Positions 19,228 to 28,381 of a stretch of DNA of 64,000 nt are shown piece by piece. The notes under the pieces were generated by a model. That model had not been told where the DNA came from. It did not search any database and saw nothing but the letters and a program-made list of their open reading frames with translations. A program made the translations under genes and the position numbers. The DNA lies in NCBI GenBank assembly GCA_965238045.1, contig CBDEGU010000012.1, forward strand, positions 2,799,159 through 2,863,158, written 5' to 3'. Source of the DNA: CBDEGU01 sp965238045. Lineage in GTDB: Bacteria > Acidobacteriota > Terriglobia > Bryobacterales > UBA6623. How positions within the stretch are numbered: position 1 is the stretch's first letter; every line of letters starts with the position of its first letter.

Positions 19228-20154
19228 ATGCGAAATGTTCCGTCGCGACAACTTCCAATGCGCAAACGTACCTGGATCGTCAACACGATCGTTCTGACGA
19301 CGTTCGCCGTGATTGGCCTTCGGGCGCTCGGAGAGCCGCAAAATGATTTTCATTTCGCGCTGCTTGGGGATCGCACCGGCGGCGCCAAGCCGCAGATCTA
19401 TGGCCGCGTCTGGCGCGAGATCGACCTGCTGCATCCCGAGTTCGTCGTTAACGTCGGCGACACGATTCAAGGCAAAGACGATCAAACGGCCGAATCACAG
19501 TGGATGGAGCTGCGGCCGGTCTGGGCCCGCTACAGCCATTACCCCCTCTATTTCACGCCGGGCAATCACGACGTGTGGTCGGACTTCTCCAGGAAACTCT
19601 ATGAAAAGGAGTCGCGCCGCTCGTCGTTCTACAGTTTCAACTACCAGGATGCTCACTTCACCATTCTCGATACGGCCCGCGACCGGCGGCTCCTGCCCGA
19701 ACAACTAGAGTTCTTGGAGAAAGACCTCCAGGCGAATGAAGACCGGGACCCCAAATTCGTTATCTTCCACCACCCTTATTGGATCCAGCGCCTGGATGAA
19801 GGCGGCGGCGATTTTCTGCTCCACCGGCTTGCGAAACGATATGGAGTCGATCACGTCATTAGCGGCCACGGCCACAAATTTGTGCGCCGCGTCCATGACG
19901 GTATTCCATACATGGAGGTCGGCAGTTCGGGTGGCACCATGGACGGAGGCTTCAAGCGCGGGGAAGGCTTCGTCGACGGACGCTTCTATCACTGGATTTG
20001 GGTGCACGTGAAGGGTTCGAGGGTCTCGTTGACCGTCAAGGAAATCGGAGGCGCAATGGGCGAAGGACGTATGTTTCGAGCCGAGGATTGGAACCGCAAT
20101 GGCCCCCAGTTCGATATCGCTGATCCGGCCCTCTCCAGCCGCCCGGAATCGTAG
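19228..20154 (+). CDS. Calcineurin-like metallophosphoesterase, exported
   Basis: A 308-residue protein with an N-terminal hydrophobic segment (about residues 14-31; an ATG at 19258 is an equally good start). The metal-binding motifs follow in order: LLGDRTGG, NVGDTIQG, PGNHDVW, FHHPYW and SGHGHKF. It probably cleaves a phosphomonoester or phosphodiester outside the cytoplasm; the substrate is unknown. It stands alone. Confidence 0.9.
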   Translation: MRNVPSRQLPMRKRTWIVNTIVLTTFAVIGLRALGEPQNDFHFALLGDRTGGAKPQIYGRVWREIDLLHPEFVVNVGDTIQGKDDQTAESQWMELRPVWARYSHYPLYFTPGNHDVWSDFSRKLYEKESRRSSFYSFNYQDAHFTILDTARDRRLLPEQLEFLEKDLQANEDRDPKFVIFHHPYWIQRLDEGGGDFLLHRLAKRYGVDHVISGHGHKFVRRVHDGIPYMEVGSSGGTMDGGFKRGEGFVDGRFYHWIWVHVKGSRVSLTVKEIGGAMGEGRMFRAEDWNRNGPQFDIADPALSSRPES

Positions 20155-20360
20155 TATCGCGCTAAGAAGGGCATCCCCTTCGTTGAGCCATGGATAATCG
20201 GTAACCGCATGTGTCTTCGTCCGCATACAGCTATCGCCGTTGGATCACGTTCGCGGCGACAATCCCGGGAAAACACCCCACTGAAAGCGATCGGAGGGTA
20301 GGAGTCCAACAAAATAAGTATCTTTTTGTATGATAATAAGGTCTATGGTCTATTCTAATG

Positions 20361-20378
20361 GTACCAATCTATTGGTAC
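20361..20378. promoter_or_regulatory. Perfect 8-bp inverted repeat (operator-like) in an AT-rich island
   Basis: GTACCAAT-CT-ATTGGTAC lies about 55 bp ahead of the small gene at 20434, inside an AT-rich patch (about 20310-20410) that contrasts with the GC-rich surroundings. The half-site ATTGGTA also occurs in the suf leader near-palindrome (8893-8899). Confidence 0.45.
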
Positions 20379-20433
20379 TTTAGTTACATAAACTCGAATC
20401 TGAGAAATCGCAGGAAGCGTAAGGAAAACGGAC

Positions 20434-20574
20434 ATGGATCTGACTACCATTCTGATAGTCGCGACGATTGTGATATTGCTGGCACCCTTACTGGAAGGGC
20501 TTGTATTTAGAGTGATGCGCTCAGCCCTGAATGCTCAGTCAGACCCGAATCGGCAGAACACCACCCGACTTTAG
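20434..20574 (+). CDS. Small putative membrane protein (46 residues)
   Basis: ATG at 20434 follows AAGGA at a workable distance and opens a 46-codon frame. Residues about 4-25 form one hydrophobic helix (LTTILIVATIVILLAPLLEG), followed by a short polar tail ending at the TAG of 20572-20574. The upstream AT-rich region with a perfect palindrome supports a real promoter. Nothing is known of the family; the small size leaves real doubt. Confidence 0.45.
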   Translation: MDLTTILIVATIVILLAPLLEGLVFRVMRSALNAQSDPNRQNTTRL

Positions 20575-20812
20575 TGGGAACGTCGTCCGTGGCGCGGGAG
20601 CGGGAAGGAGTCGCGAATCGTCGGCAGTCGCGGTTAGGGGGGGCCGACTTATCCTTCCCGCGAAGGTAGCGACGCCTTGAGCGATCGCGATGGAGCAGAC
20701 AACGCGTTCCCCGCTCCGCCACGGGGCACTTTCCAAGAGCGCCCCTCCTTATTCGCACTTTCCCATCGTACGAACTGCCTCTCAGCGTTACCGCGGGCTG
20801 CTAGGAGCCCAG

Positions 20813-21249
20813 CTAGAGCGGCACCGCATTTTCTTCCACGTAGTAGTCGGCGTAGGACCGGGACGGCGGAATGTAGTGGAAATACTCGCCATATTCCAGT
20901 CCATGCTTCTGTCCTCGCTCCCGATCGTGGCGCGGGCCGATGTGCCTGGTGTACTGCCGGTTGGCGGTGTCATCGTCGTCTCCTGGCAACGGGAGCTCCT
21001 TACCTTCCGGTGCCAGCTTGGCGCGCAAGCGGGCTCCGGTATGTCCGGCTGGTCCCTGAGTTACGTTCGCGATATTTGCGTGGACCTTTTGGTCCATGTA
21101 GTCGCTGATGTCGACAACGTGGTTGGTTGGCCGCGGCCCCCGCGAGAAATAGACCGGTCCTGGATGGTGTGAGCCTCCAGGCCGGCTTTGAAGTGCTCGG
21201 GGCAGTCCCATTTCGACCCCGGCATCCAGGCGGCGGCTTCCCGGTCCAT
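20813..21249 (-). pseudogene. C-terminal remnant of a PIG-L (LmbE-type) deacetylase, frameshifted
   Basis: Two adjacent minus-strand frames make one protein. The first (from ATG 21249) reads through CPEHFKAGLEAHTIQDR; a one-base slip near 21150 then leads into FSRGPRPTNHVVDISDYMDQ and on to a stop at 20813. The RPTHVVDISDxxDxK block is typical of the last third of PIG-L deacetylases (GlcNAc-PI or mycothiol/bacillithiol type). The catalytic N-terminal half (HPDD motif) is missing. It is therefore a decayed gene, or a sequencing indel in an already truncated copy. Confidence 0.65.
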
Positions 21250-21513
21250 GACGGGTCTCCTGTTGGTGAATGCGAAGCGGAACCGAGGTCAAAACACACC
21301 GTCGGGATCGCCGCCTCGAATCTAAAAACCTAGCGTGTTCGGCGGCGGAGCGCCGCATGAGAGCCGCACAGCGGCCGCCTGCGCGCAGGACCTGCCGTGC
21401 TCCAGGATGGCTGAGCGAAAGCGGGTATAAGACCTCGGCGCGAGAAGTACGCGAGCCAGTTCATCGTATTGCCGCGGCGCTGGCAGAGGCATTTGTGGTT
21501 ATCTGATGATTCG

Positions 21514-22356
21514 ATGGTTTCGATCTTGATTGTCGGTTGCGGGTACACGGGCTCGCGGGTCGCGCGGCGGTTACTGCGGCGCGGCCTGCCGGTAGTCGCC
21601 ACCAGCCGGAAACCGAACGGACTCGAGGACTTGGAGCGGCTGGGGGCGAAAGTCACGGGGGTTGATTTTTGCAAGCCCGGATCGTTCGAGAGAGTTCATG
21701 ACCTCGCGGCGGGAGGCTGCCGGGTTCTGATTTCCGTGCCGACGATTCAGACTGCCCGCGAGCTGTTCGACCCGACACCGCGAATCGTCGAAGCGCTCGG
21801 CGACCGTCCCTCGCGGGTGATGTATCTTTCGACGACCGCTGTGTATGGCCGCACAGCGGTGGTGGACGAGCATACAGCCGCGCTGCCGGTCACTCGCCGC
21901 CAGCGGCTTCGCCTTGAGGCCGAGCGCTCGGTCATCGCCCGAGAGTGGTCTCACCTGATTCTGCGGCCCGCGGCGATCTATGGGCCGGGGCGGGGCGTGC
22001 ATCAAGCAATGATCGAGGGAACCTGCAATCTCATTGGCGATGGGTCGAACCTCGTGTCGAGGATTCACGTCGAAGATTTAGCGGCACTGACGGTGGAAGG
22101 CCTGCTCGGTGACATCAGCGGAGTCTACCCGGTGACCGACGACGAAGCTTGTACGTCGCGCGAAATTGCCTTGTTTTGTTCGCGGCTGCTGGGAGTTCCG
22201 ATGCCGAAGATGGCGTCTCGCGAAAGCGGAAACGAAACCAGACATTCCAATCGCCGCGTCGATGGGCGGGCTATTCGGCGATTGCTGGGAGTGGAGTTGC
22301 GGTATCCGTCCTACAGGACGGGGATTCCCTCCGCGCTGAGGGACGACAGTGGCTGA
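21514..22356 (+). CDS. NAD(P)-dependent epimerase/dehydratase-type SDR protein
   Basis: A 280-residue protein; the start at 21514 places the dinucleotide motif GCGYTGSRVA directly at the N-terminus (residues 8-17). Further extended-SDR features are STTAVYG (the serine/tyrosine region), RPAAIYGPGRG, and a C-terminal half with VSRIHVEDLAAL. The YxxxK catalytic pair is not obvious, so a reductase, epimerase or cofactor-binding role remains open. It resembles the YeeZ-like branch of sugar-nucleotide epimerase homologues. Convergent with the M20 gene. Confidence 0.82.
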   Translation: MVSILIVGCGYTGSRVARRLLRRGLPVVATSRKPNGLEDLERLGAKVTGVDFCKPGSFERVHDLAAGGCRVLISVPTIQTARELFDPTPRIVEALGDRPSRVMYLSTTAVYGRTAVVDEHTAALPVTRRQRLRLEAERSVIAREWSHLILRPAAIYGPGRGVHQAMIEGTCNLIGDGSNLVSRIHVEDLAALTVEGLLGDISGVYPVTDDEACTSREIALFCSRLLGVPMPKMASRESGNETRHSNRRVDGRAIRRLLGVELRYPSYRTGIPSALRDDSG

Positions 22357-22389
22357 CCCCGGCGTTCCAACCGATTCGGGCTCTGCATG

Positions 22390-22406
22390 GCCTGCCCCCG
22401 GCAGGC
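22390..22406. terminator. Short strong hairpin between convergent genes
   Basis: GCCTGCC-CCC-GGCAGGC is a perfect 7-bp stem with a 3-base loop between the stop at 22356 and the convergent stop at 22469. There is no T run, so termination is likely but not proved. Confidence 0.5.
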
Positions 22407-22468
22407 TGCTCTCTCGCCCAACATTATTCCTGGCGATCCGTTGCCGGCCACCCAGCCCGTGATCGAGG

Positions 22469-23608
22469 TTAGCTCGCGGCGATCAGTTTGGCCAGCAGAG
22501 CGGTTCGGTCAGCGATTCGACTGACCAGGATGCTTTCATGAGCCGAGTGGGCGCCTTCACCGATCCCGCCCAGCCCGTCCAGCGTCGGAATGCCTAGCGC
22601 CGCGGTAAAATTGCCATCCGAGCCGCCGCCGACGCAGGCTTGTCCCAGTTCCACACCCATCTCGCGTGAAAGCTTGCGGGCCCGCAGATAAAGCCGGTTC
22701 GTTCCCGGATTGCGCACCATCGGCGGACGCCGGATCGAACCTTCGACCTCCAGCGTAGTTCTTCGGTCGAAGGGCTTCAGGGCGGCAAACTTCTTCTCCA
22801 AGCGCAGGGCGTCGGACTTGCGGGGAACACGTACGTCAATGTCAGCCGAGGCATGTTCGGCGACGACGTTCGGCAGGGTTCCGCCTTCGATGACTCCGGC
22901 GTTCACGGTGATGCCCTTGTCGAGATCGGTCCACTCGGCGATGCGCGCCAGTTGCCGGGACAGTTCGACGATCGCGTTGGCGCCGGAGGCAAAATCGAGT
23001 CCCGCATGAGAGCTGATGCCTTTCACCCGCACGGTGTACCCGCCGCCGCCCTTGCGGGCCGTCTTCGCATCCCCTTCGAGCCCGGCGCTGGGTTCGGCAA
23101 CGAGCACCGCGGCGCTCTTGCGCGCTTCTTGCTCGGTGCCCGGCCGCGAGGAGGGGCTGCCGATCTCCTCGTCGGAAACCAGCCGCAGCACGAACCGCCG
23201 CGACACCTCGACGTCGAGTTCCCGCAATGCCTCGCAAGCAAACAGGAAGTAGACGACACCGGACTTCATGTCGAAGACTCCAGGTCCCCACAAGCGCCCT
23301 TTCGATCGCTTGCAAGGCATCTGCCCCAAGATTCCCAGCGCATAGACCGTGTCGAGATGGCCCAAGCCGAGGACTTGGCCGCTCTTGCGGCGGCCGGGCA
23401 GCGAAAACTCAATGCGTAAGTGGTCGCCGAATTCCCGCTGCCGATATCGCTTGACCTTGGCGACCGGGGCGACCGTGTCGGCCACAAACTCAACGGCGCG
23501 ATTCACCGCTTCGCGATCGTGACTCGGCGATTCGATCTTCACCAGCTGAGAGATCGAGTCGATAATCTGTGGAAGTTTCCGCGTGGTGTGGCTGAGAAAG
23601 GGGTCCAT
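22469..23608 (-). CDS. M20-family metallopeptidase (carboxypeptidase G2/ArgE-like)
   Basis: A 379-residue protein; the ATG at 23608 (MDPFLSH) is preferred over longer in-frame starts up to 23710, which run into the fabZ promoter. The zinc motifs are present: LGLGHLDTVY, the bridging segment WGPGVFDMKSG, the catalytic glutamates in SDEEIGS, and the C-terminal GEGAHSAHE. The inserted dimerisation domain contains KGGGGYTVRVKGISSHAG. It removes a C-terminal or N-acyl amino acid (glutamate in CPG2); specificity is unknown. Divergent from fabZ. Confidence 0.88.
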   Translation of the reverse strand: MDPFLSHTTRKLPQIIDSISQLVKIESPSHDREAVNRAVEFVADTVAPVAKVKRYRQREFGDHLRIEFSLPGRRKSGQVLGLGHLDTVYALGILGQMPCKRSKGRLWGPGVFDMKSGVVYFLFACEALRELDVEVSRRFVLRLVSDEEIGSPSSRPGTEQEARKSAAVLVAEPSAGLEGDAKTARKGGGGYTVRVKGISSHAGLDFASGANAIVELSRQLARIAEWTDLDKGITVNAGVIEGGTLPNVVAEHASADIDVRVPRKSDALRLEKKFAALKPFDRRTTLEVEGSIRRPPMVRNPGTNRLYLRARKLSREMGVELGQACVGGGSDGNFTAALGIPTLDGLGGIGEGAHSAHESILVSRIADRTALLAKLIAAS

Positions 23609-23643
23609 GGCGGCCGGCGGGCAAAAGGGTGAAACGATCCCTT

Positions 23644-23652
23644 TGGTATAAT
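23644..23652 (+). promoter_or_regulatory. Extended -10 promoter for the fabZ-lpxA operon
   Basis: TGG-TATAAT is a perfect extended -10 element about 48 bp before the fabZ ATG; no -35 consensus is found at the expected distance, as is usual for extended -10 promoters. The same TTTGGTAT core occurs at 3415-3422 ahead of the enolase-superfamily gene. Confidence 0.55.
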
Positions 23653-23699
23653 CGCATTTTTCACGCTTGACGCAGACAAGCGACACCTTGGTTCGCCCC

Positions 23700-24200
23700 A
23701 TGTTCGACATTCAGCACATTCTGTCCATACTTCCCCACCGCTACCCGCTGTTGATGGTGGACCGCATCCTGGAACTCAAACCCGACTGGATTGTCGGCAT
23801 CAAGAACGTTACGGTCAACGAGCCCTTCTTTCAGGGGCACTTCCCTGGCTTGCCTGTCATGCCGGGCGTGCTGATCATTGAGTCGATGGCGCAAGTCGGC
23901 GCTGTGCTGCTGTTGACCAACGCCACCGAGAACGGCGAGAACTTCGACGATAAGGTCGTTCTGTTCACATCCATCGACCACGCGAAATTCCGCAAACCGG
24001 TAGTGCCAGGCGACCAGTTGCGCATTGAGCTGAAGGTGCTCAAACATAAGGGCAGTATCTGGAAGGTCCGCGCCCGCGCTCTAGTGGCAGGGAAGCTGGC
24101 GGCCGAGGCCATTCTGATGTGCCACGTCGCCGAGAGGTCCTCGCTCGAGGGCCCCGACAGCCCCGCTGCCCGGGCGCCGGCCAAGTCCGGCGAATCGTAG
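23700..24200 (+). CDS. fabZ: 3-hydroxyacyl-ACP dehydratase FabZ
   Basis: A 166-residue hot-dog-fold dehydratase (a TTG at 23667 would add 11 residues). The N-terminal block is ILPHRYPLLMVDRILEL and the catalytic His/Glu lie in FFQGHFPGLPVMPGVLIIES and MAQVGAVLLL. It dehydrates (3R)-hydroxyacyl-ACP in fatty acid synthesis and competes for the substrate used by LpxA. The C-terminal 20 residues are a Pro/Ala-rich extension. lpxA follows after 6 bp. Confidence 0.95.
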   Translation: MFDIQHILSILPHRYPLLMVDRILELKPDWIVGIKNVTVNEPFFQGHFPGLPVMPGVLIIESMAQVGAVLLLTNATENGENFDDKVVLFTSIDHAKFRKPVVPGDQLRIELKVLKHKGSIWKVRARALVAGKLAAEAILMCHVAERSSLEGPDSPAARAPAKSGES

Positions 24201-24206
24201 CCTCCC

Positions 24207-24983
24207 ATGGCCATCCACCCTAGCGCGGTGATCCATCCGGGCGCCCGCGTCGACGAGTCAGCCGAGATCGGTCCCTTTTGCGTCATCGGAGAAGATGTTG
24301 AGATCGGCGCCCGATCGCGCCTGATGGCGCATATCTTCATGGAAGGGCCGATCGTGGTGGGTGAGGAGAACCTCTTCTACCCCTACTCCACGATCGGCGC
24401 CGCGCCGCAGGATCTCAAGTATCACGGCGAGCGCAGCGCGACGCGCATCGGCAGCCGCAACCTGATCCGCGAATTGGTAACGATTCATCGCGGCACCGGC
24501 GGGGGCGGCGGCCTGACCTCGATCGGCGACGATAATCTCTTGCAGGCTTACGCCCATGTGGCCCATGACTGCCAGGTCGGCTCCAACACGATTCTGTCGC
24601 ATAGCGCGACGCTAGCCGGTCATGTGACGATCGAGGATCACGCCGTGGTCGGCGCGCACTGCGGCGTGCATCAGTTCTGCCGCATTGGCGCTCACAGCTA
24701 CATTGGCGGCTACAGTGTGATTACGCAAGACGTGATGCCCTACTCGCTGGTGGTGACCGAACGCGGCGCGCGCGTTTTCGGCGTCAACAAGATCGGGCTG
24801 GAGCGGAGAGGCTTTTCCAAAGAATCGATTCAGGCACTTCACCGGGCCTTCCGGTCGCTGACCAAGGAAGGTCTCAACACCGCTCAGGCCCTGGAAAAGA
24901 TTCGCCAAGAGGCCGGCGGCGACGAGCGGCTGGCGCGACTGCTGCGGTTCATCGAAACATCCGAGCGAGGTCTTGTGAAGTGA
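24207..24983 (+). CDS. lpxA: UDP-N-acetylglucosamine acyltransferase LpxA
   Basis: A 258-residue left-handed beta-helix protein built of hexapeptide repeats, with the catalytic histidine region AYAHVAHDCQVGSNTILSHS and the C-terminal block FGVNKIGLERRGFSKESIQA. It puts the first acyl chain on the 3-position of the UDP-sugar in lipid A synthesis. The E. coli sugar-binding stretch NIEGLKRRGF reads NKIGLERRGF here, so the glutamate is replaced by isoleucine; whether this changes sugar choice is open. It overlaps lpxI by 4 bp. Confidence 0.95.
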   Translation: MAIHPSAVIHPGARVDESAEIGPFCVIGEDVEIGARSRLMAHIFMEGPIVVGEENLFYPYSTIGAAPQDLKYHGERSATRIGSRNLIRELVTIHRGTGGGGGLTSIGDDNLLQAYAHVAHDCQVGSNTILSHSATLAGHVTIEDHAVVGAHCGVHQFCRIGAHSYIGGYSVITQDVMPYSLVVTERGARVFGVNKIGLERRGFSKESIQALHRAFRSLTKEGLNTAQALEKIRQEAGGDERLARLLRFIETSERGLVK

Positions 24984-25789
24984 AGTACGGACTGATCGCG
25001 GGAGGGGGGCGCTTTCCGTTGCAGCTTCTTTCTTCGGCCCGGCGTCAGGGACATGAATTCGTGGTCGTGGCGATCAAGGAAGAGACCGCGCCCGAGATCG
25101 AAGAACTCGCCGGCAACTGCCATTGGATTTCCCTGGGCGAACTGACGAAACTGATTCGCATACTCAAGCAGGAGGGGATTACCGAAGCAGTCATGGCCGG
25201 ACGCGTGCGGCATTCACGAATCTACTCCTCGATTCGTCCCGACTGGAAGCTGTTGCAACTCTTGCGGTCGCTCAAGCGCAAGAACACCGATTCGCTGATC
25301 GGCGCGGTGGGCGATGTACTCGCCGGCGAAGGCATTGCGCTGATCGATTCCACGAAATTCCTCACGCCCGACATGGCGGCCGAGGGAGTCCTGACCAAGC
25401 GATCACCCACAGAGAGCGAACTCGCCGATATCGAGGTTGGCCGCGAGGTGGCCGCCGCGCTGGCGGGATACGATATTGGCCAGACGGTGGTCATCTGCGA
25501 GCGGGCCTGTGTCGCGGTCGAGGCGATGGAAGGCACCAACGACGTGATCCTGCGCGCCGGTGCGTTGAGCAATCACCGTCCGCTGACGGTTGTGAAAACG
25601 GCGAAACCGAACCAGGACATGCGCTTTGACGTTCCCGTCGTCGGGCCCACTACGATCGAGAAAATGCGGCAGGTGAACGCGACGGCTTTGGCGGTCGAGG
25701 CCGCCAAGACGCTGTTGATCGATCCGGAAGAGTTGCTGCGGGCGGCCGAGGCGGCAAAGATTGCGATGGTGGGTTATGTGCGGCGGTGA
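24980..25789 (+). CDS. lpxI: UDP-2,3-diacylglucosamine pyrophosphatase LpxI
   Basis: A 269-residue DUF1009/LpxI protein: N-terminal GLIAGGGRFPLQLLSSARR, KRKNTDSLIGAVGDVLAGEG, and the C-terminal catalytic half with VEAMEGTNDVILRAG, KTAKPNQDMRFDVPVVGP. LpxI hydrolyses UDP-2,3-diacylglucosamine to lipid X and UMP and replaces LpxH in many non-Enterobacterial lineages. ATGA overlap with lpxA shows coupling. An lpxB gene, often next in this order, is not found in the window. Confidence 0.94.
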   Translation: MKYGLIAGGGRFPLQLLSSARRQGHEFVVVAIKEETAPEIEELAGNCHWISLGELTKLIRILKQEGITEAVMAGRVRHSRIYSSIRPDWKLLQLLRSLKRKNTDSLIGAVGDVLAGEGIALIDSTKFLTPDMAAEGVLTKRSPTESELADIEVGREVAAALAGYDIGQTVVICERACVAVEAMEGTNDVILRAGALSNHRPLTVVKTAKPNQDMRFDVPVVGPTTIEKMRQVNATALAVEAAKTLLIDPEELLRAAEAAKIAMVGYVRR

Positions 25790-25889
25790 GAGGCGCGAGA
25801 AGAAACCCCGGGCAGCAGGAGCAGCGGGTCTTTTCCATCCCGGCGTTGCAAGTGAATTGTGGAGCCGCTGTGTCTTTGGGGGATCTGAA

Positions 25890-27308
25890 ATGAAAAGGGA
25901 AATCAACAGACTATTTCTGTTGTTCGTGCTCTTGGCCGCGACCGGCGCGAGGGCCGGGGCCGCTCCCCCGAACGTCGTGGTGATCTTCGCGGACGATCTC
26001 GGATACGGCGATCTCGGCTGTTACGGTCATCCCACGATCCGGACGCCGAATCTGGACCGCATGGCGAGCGAGGGCCAGCGGTGGACGAACTTCTATTCCG
26101 CGTCGAGTGTTTGCACTCCGAGCCGGGCGGCCCTGCTGACCGGGCGTCTGCCCATTCGCAGCGGGATGAACGAGCACTCCAAAGGCGCTGTTCTTTTTCC
26201 GGATTCCCTCGGCGGATTGCCGCCGGGTGAGATCACCATCGCCGAGATCCTCAAGCCGCGAGGTTACGCAACGGCGGCGATCGGGAAGTGGCATCTGGGC
26301 CATCGGCCCCAGTACCTGCCAACCAAGCAAGGGTTCGACTCCTACTTCGGCATCCCTTACTCCAACGACATGGACAGGCCCGCCGGCGCGCCGCGGGACG
26401 ACGCCCTCTGGGGAGATCCCAACATCAAGAACTTCGATGTTCCGCTGATGCGGAATGACAAGATCATCGAGCGCCCGGCGAATCAGCATACGCTTACGAA
26501 GCGCTATACCGAGGAAGCCGTCCGTTTTATTGAGTCCCATAAGAACGGATCGTTTTTCTTGTATCTGGCCCACAACCTTCCTCATGTGCCGCTGTTCCGG
26601 TCGAAGAAGTTCGCGGGCGTGAGTCGCCGCGGTCTCTACGGCGATGTGATCGAAGAGATCGACTGGAGCGTCGGTGAGATCCTTCAGGCATTGCGGCGGA
26701 GCGGTGTGGCCGAGAATACACTGGTCGTTTTCACCTCGGACAACGGACCGTGGCTGGTCTTCGGCGAGCAAGGCGGCTCGGCCGGTTTGCTGCGTGAAGG
26801 CAAGGGCACGACGTGGGAAGGCGGCATGCGAGAGCCGGCCATCTTTTGGTGGCCCGGCAAGATCAAGGCGGGAGCCGTTCTCGATATGGGAAGCACGCTC
26901 GACCTGCTGCCGACGATAGCCAAGATCACCGGCGCGGAGACTCCGAAGGACCGGATTATGGACGGCTATGACCTCTCGCCCGCGCTTTTCGGCTCGGGCG
27001 GCAGCCCCCGGCGGGAGATGTTCTTCTACCGCGACGACCGCATCTGGGCGGCCCGCGTCGGCGACTACAAGGCGCACTATCTCACCCGCTCTCGGTACCG
27101 CAATCCGGAGCCCGAGGAAGCTCACAATCCGCCGCTGCTCTATCAGTTGGCTCACGATCCAAGCGAGGAATGGAACCTGGCCGCTGAGCACCCGGAGGTA
27201 ATCGCCAAGATCAATCGACGGGTGGAAGCTCACAGAGCCGGTGTGAAACGGGTCAAGAGCCAGCTGGCCGGGCGCGACCCGGGCGCCGTGACCCGGCGCG
27301 AACGATAG
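25890..27308 (+). CDS. Type I sulfatase (arylsulfatase-like), secreted
   Basis: A 472-residue sulfatase; the start at 25890 gives a signal peptide (residues 1-24). The formylglycine site is Cys75 in SVCTPSRAALLTG, and metal-binding residues are in VIFADDLGYGDLG, GKWHLGH and FTSDNGPW. It cleaves sulfate esters, probably from polysaccharides, after maturation by a formylglycine-generating enzyme. Its place between lpxI and the Gfo/Idh gene (100- and 66-bp gaps) interrupts a lipid A-type gene set, so it may have been inserted there; whether it acts on lipopolysaccharide is not known. Confidence 0.93.
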   Translation: MKREINRLFLLFVLLAATGARAGAAPPNVVVIFADDLGYGDLGCYGHPTIRTPNLDRMASEGQRWTNFYSASSVCTPSRAALLTGRLPIRSGMNEHSKGAVLFPDSLGGLPPGEITIAEILKPRGYATAAIGKWHLGHRPQYLPTKQGFDSYFGIPYSNDMDRPAGAPRDDALWGDPNIKNFDVPLMRNDKIIERPANQHTLTKRYTEEAVRFIESHKNGSFFLYLAHNLPHVPLFRSKKFAGVSRRGLYGDVIEEIDWSVGEILQALRRSGVAENTLVVFTSDNGPWLVFGEQGGSAGLLREGKGTTWEGGMREPAIFWWPGKIKAGAVLDMGSTLDLLPTIAKITGAETPKDRIMDGYDLSPALFGSGGSPRREMFFYRDDRIWAARVGDYKAHYLTRSRYRNPEPEEAHNPPLLYQLAHDPSEEWNLAAEHPEVIAKINRRVEAHRAGVKRVKSQLAGRDPGAVTRRER

Positions 27309-27374
27309 AGCGTCGTCGTGGCGTCGCGGCCGCGGGGATGAGGCTGGCTCTGGCGGCTAGACTAGATCTCGCTT

Positions 27375-28379
27375 ATGAGTAGTGTGAACGATTCGAAACC
27401 CACTCCCGTCGCGGTTGTTGGCGTGGGCGCTTTCGGCAAGCAGCATGCTCGCGTGCTGGGCTCTTTGCCTTCCGCTCAACTAGTGGCCGTGGTCGACCGG
27501 GATCTTGATCGTGCGCGCGCGATCGCCGGAGAATACGGCGGTGAAGGGCTTGCGGATCATCGTGCGCTGGCCGGCCGCGTGAAGGCGGCGGTGGTGGCGG
27601 TGCCGACCGCGGCCCACGCCGAGGTGGGCGTGGCGCTGCTTGAGAGCGGCATCGACGTGCTGGTCGAAAAGCCGATCGCGCCGGACCTGGCCTCGGCCGA
27701 AAGGCTGGTCGAGGCCGCCAAGCAGAACGGCCGCATCCTGCAGGTGGGTCACCTCGAACGCTTCAATCCCATCGTGGAGGCGATGCAAGAGGTTGTCTCG
27801 CTTCCGTTGTTTTTTGAAGTGCACCGGATGAGCCCATTCTCACCGCGCAGCTTGGATGTGGACGTGGTGCTGGATCTGATGATTCACGATCTTGACATCG
27901 TGCTCCAGCTTGTCGACAGCCCGCTCGACCGCTTTGAGGCCTCGGGCTTGCCGGTTCTTTCCGAGAAGGCCGATATCGCCAGCGTCCGGTTGGTCTTTGA
28001 AAACGGCTGTGTCGCGAACCTCACCGCTAGCCGTGTTTCGACCGAAAAGATTCGGAAACTTCGTTTCTTTCAGCCTCGTCAATATATTTCCATTGACTAC
28101 TCGCGCCAGGACGGGGTCGTCTTCACCGTGGACAAGAACAATGAGATCCAATTCCGTCGCATGGCGAAATCGAAAGGAGAGCCGCTGGCTCGCCAGGCCG
28201 AATCCTTCCTCGAGTCGGTCGCGAGCCGATCCACTCCGCGCGTGACCGGCGAAGATGCCCGGGAAGTGCTTGAGGTTGCGCTTAGAATAATAGTGGAGAT
28301 GGAACGCCATGCGCGCATCGTGAAGTCTACGATGGCAAGACATCCCGGTGAATATCAGGGTGGAGAGACACCACGGTAA
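27375..28379 (+). CDS. Gfo/Idh/MocA-family oxidoreductase, possibly GnnA-like
   Basis: A 334-residue NAD(P)-dependent oxidoreductase: Rossmann motif VGVGAFGKQHARVL at the N-terminus, the EKP signature (LVEKPIAPDLASAERLVEAA) and RILQVGHLERFNP. In several bacteria a Gfo/Idh enzyme next to lpxA is GnnA, which oxidises UDP-GlcNAc at C3 so that a partner aminotransferase GnnB makes the 2,3-diamino sugar of amide-linked lipid A. No GnnB-type aminotransferase is adjacent here, so the assignment is only a possibility. It is followed 2 bp later by a TonB-type gene. Confidence 0.85.
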   Translation: MSSVNDSKPTPVAVVGVGAFGKQHARVLGSLPSAQLVAVVDRDLDRARAIAGEYGGEGLADHRALAGRVKAAVVAVPTAAHAEVGVALLESGIDVLVEKPIAPDLASAERLVEAAKQNGRILQVGHLERFNPIVEAMQEVVSLPLFFEVHRMSPFSPRSLDVDVVLDLMIHDLDIVLQLVDSPLDRFEASGLPVLSEKADIASVRLVFENGCVANLTASRVSTEKIRKLRFFQPRQYISIDYSRQDGVVFTVDKNNEIQFRRMAKSKGEPLARQAESFLESVASRSTPRVTGEDAREVLEVALRIIVEMERHARIVKSTMARHPGEYQGGETPR

Positions 28380-28381
28380 AG

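Noticed and set aside
25911..27233. 440-residue minus-strand frame
   Set aside because: Antisense of the sulfatase gene, which carries full catalytic motifs.
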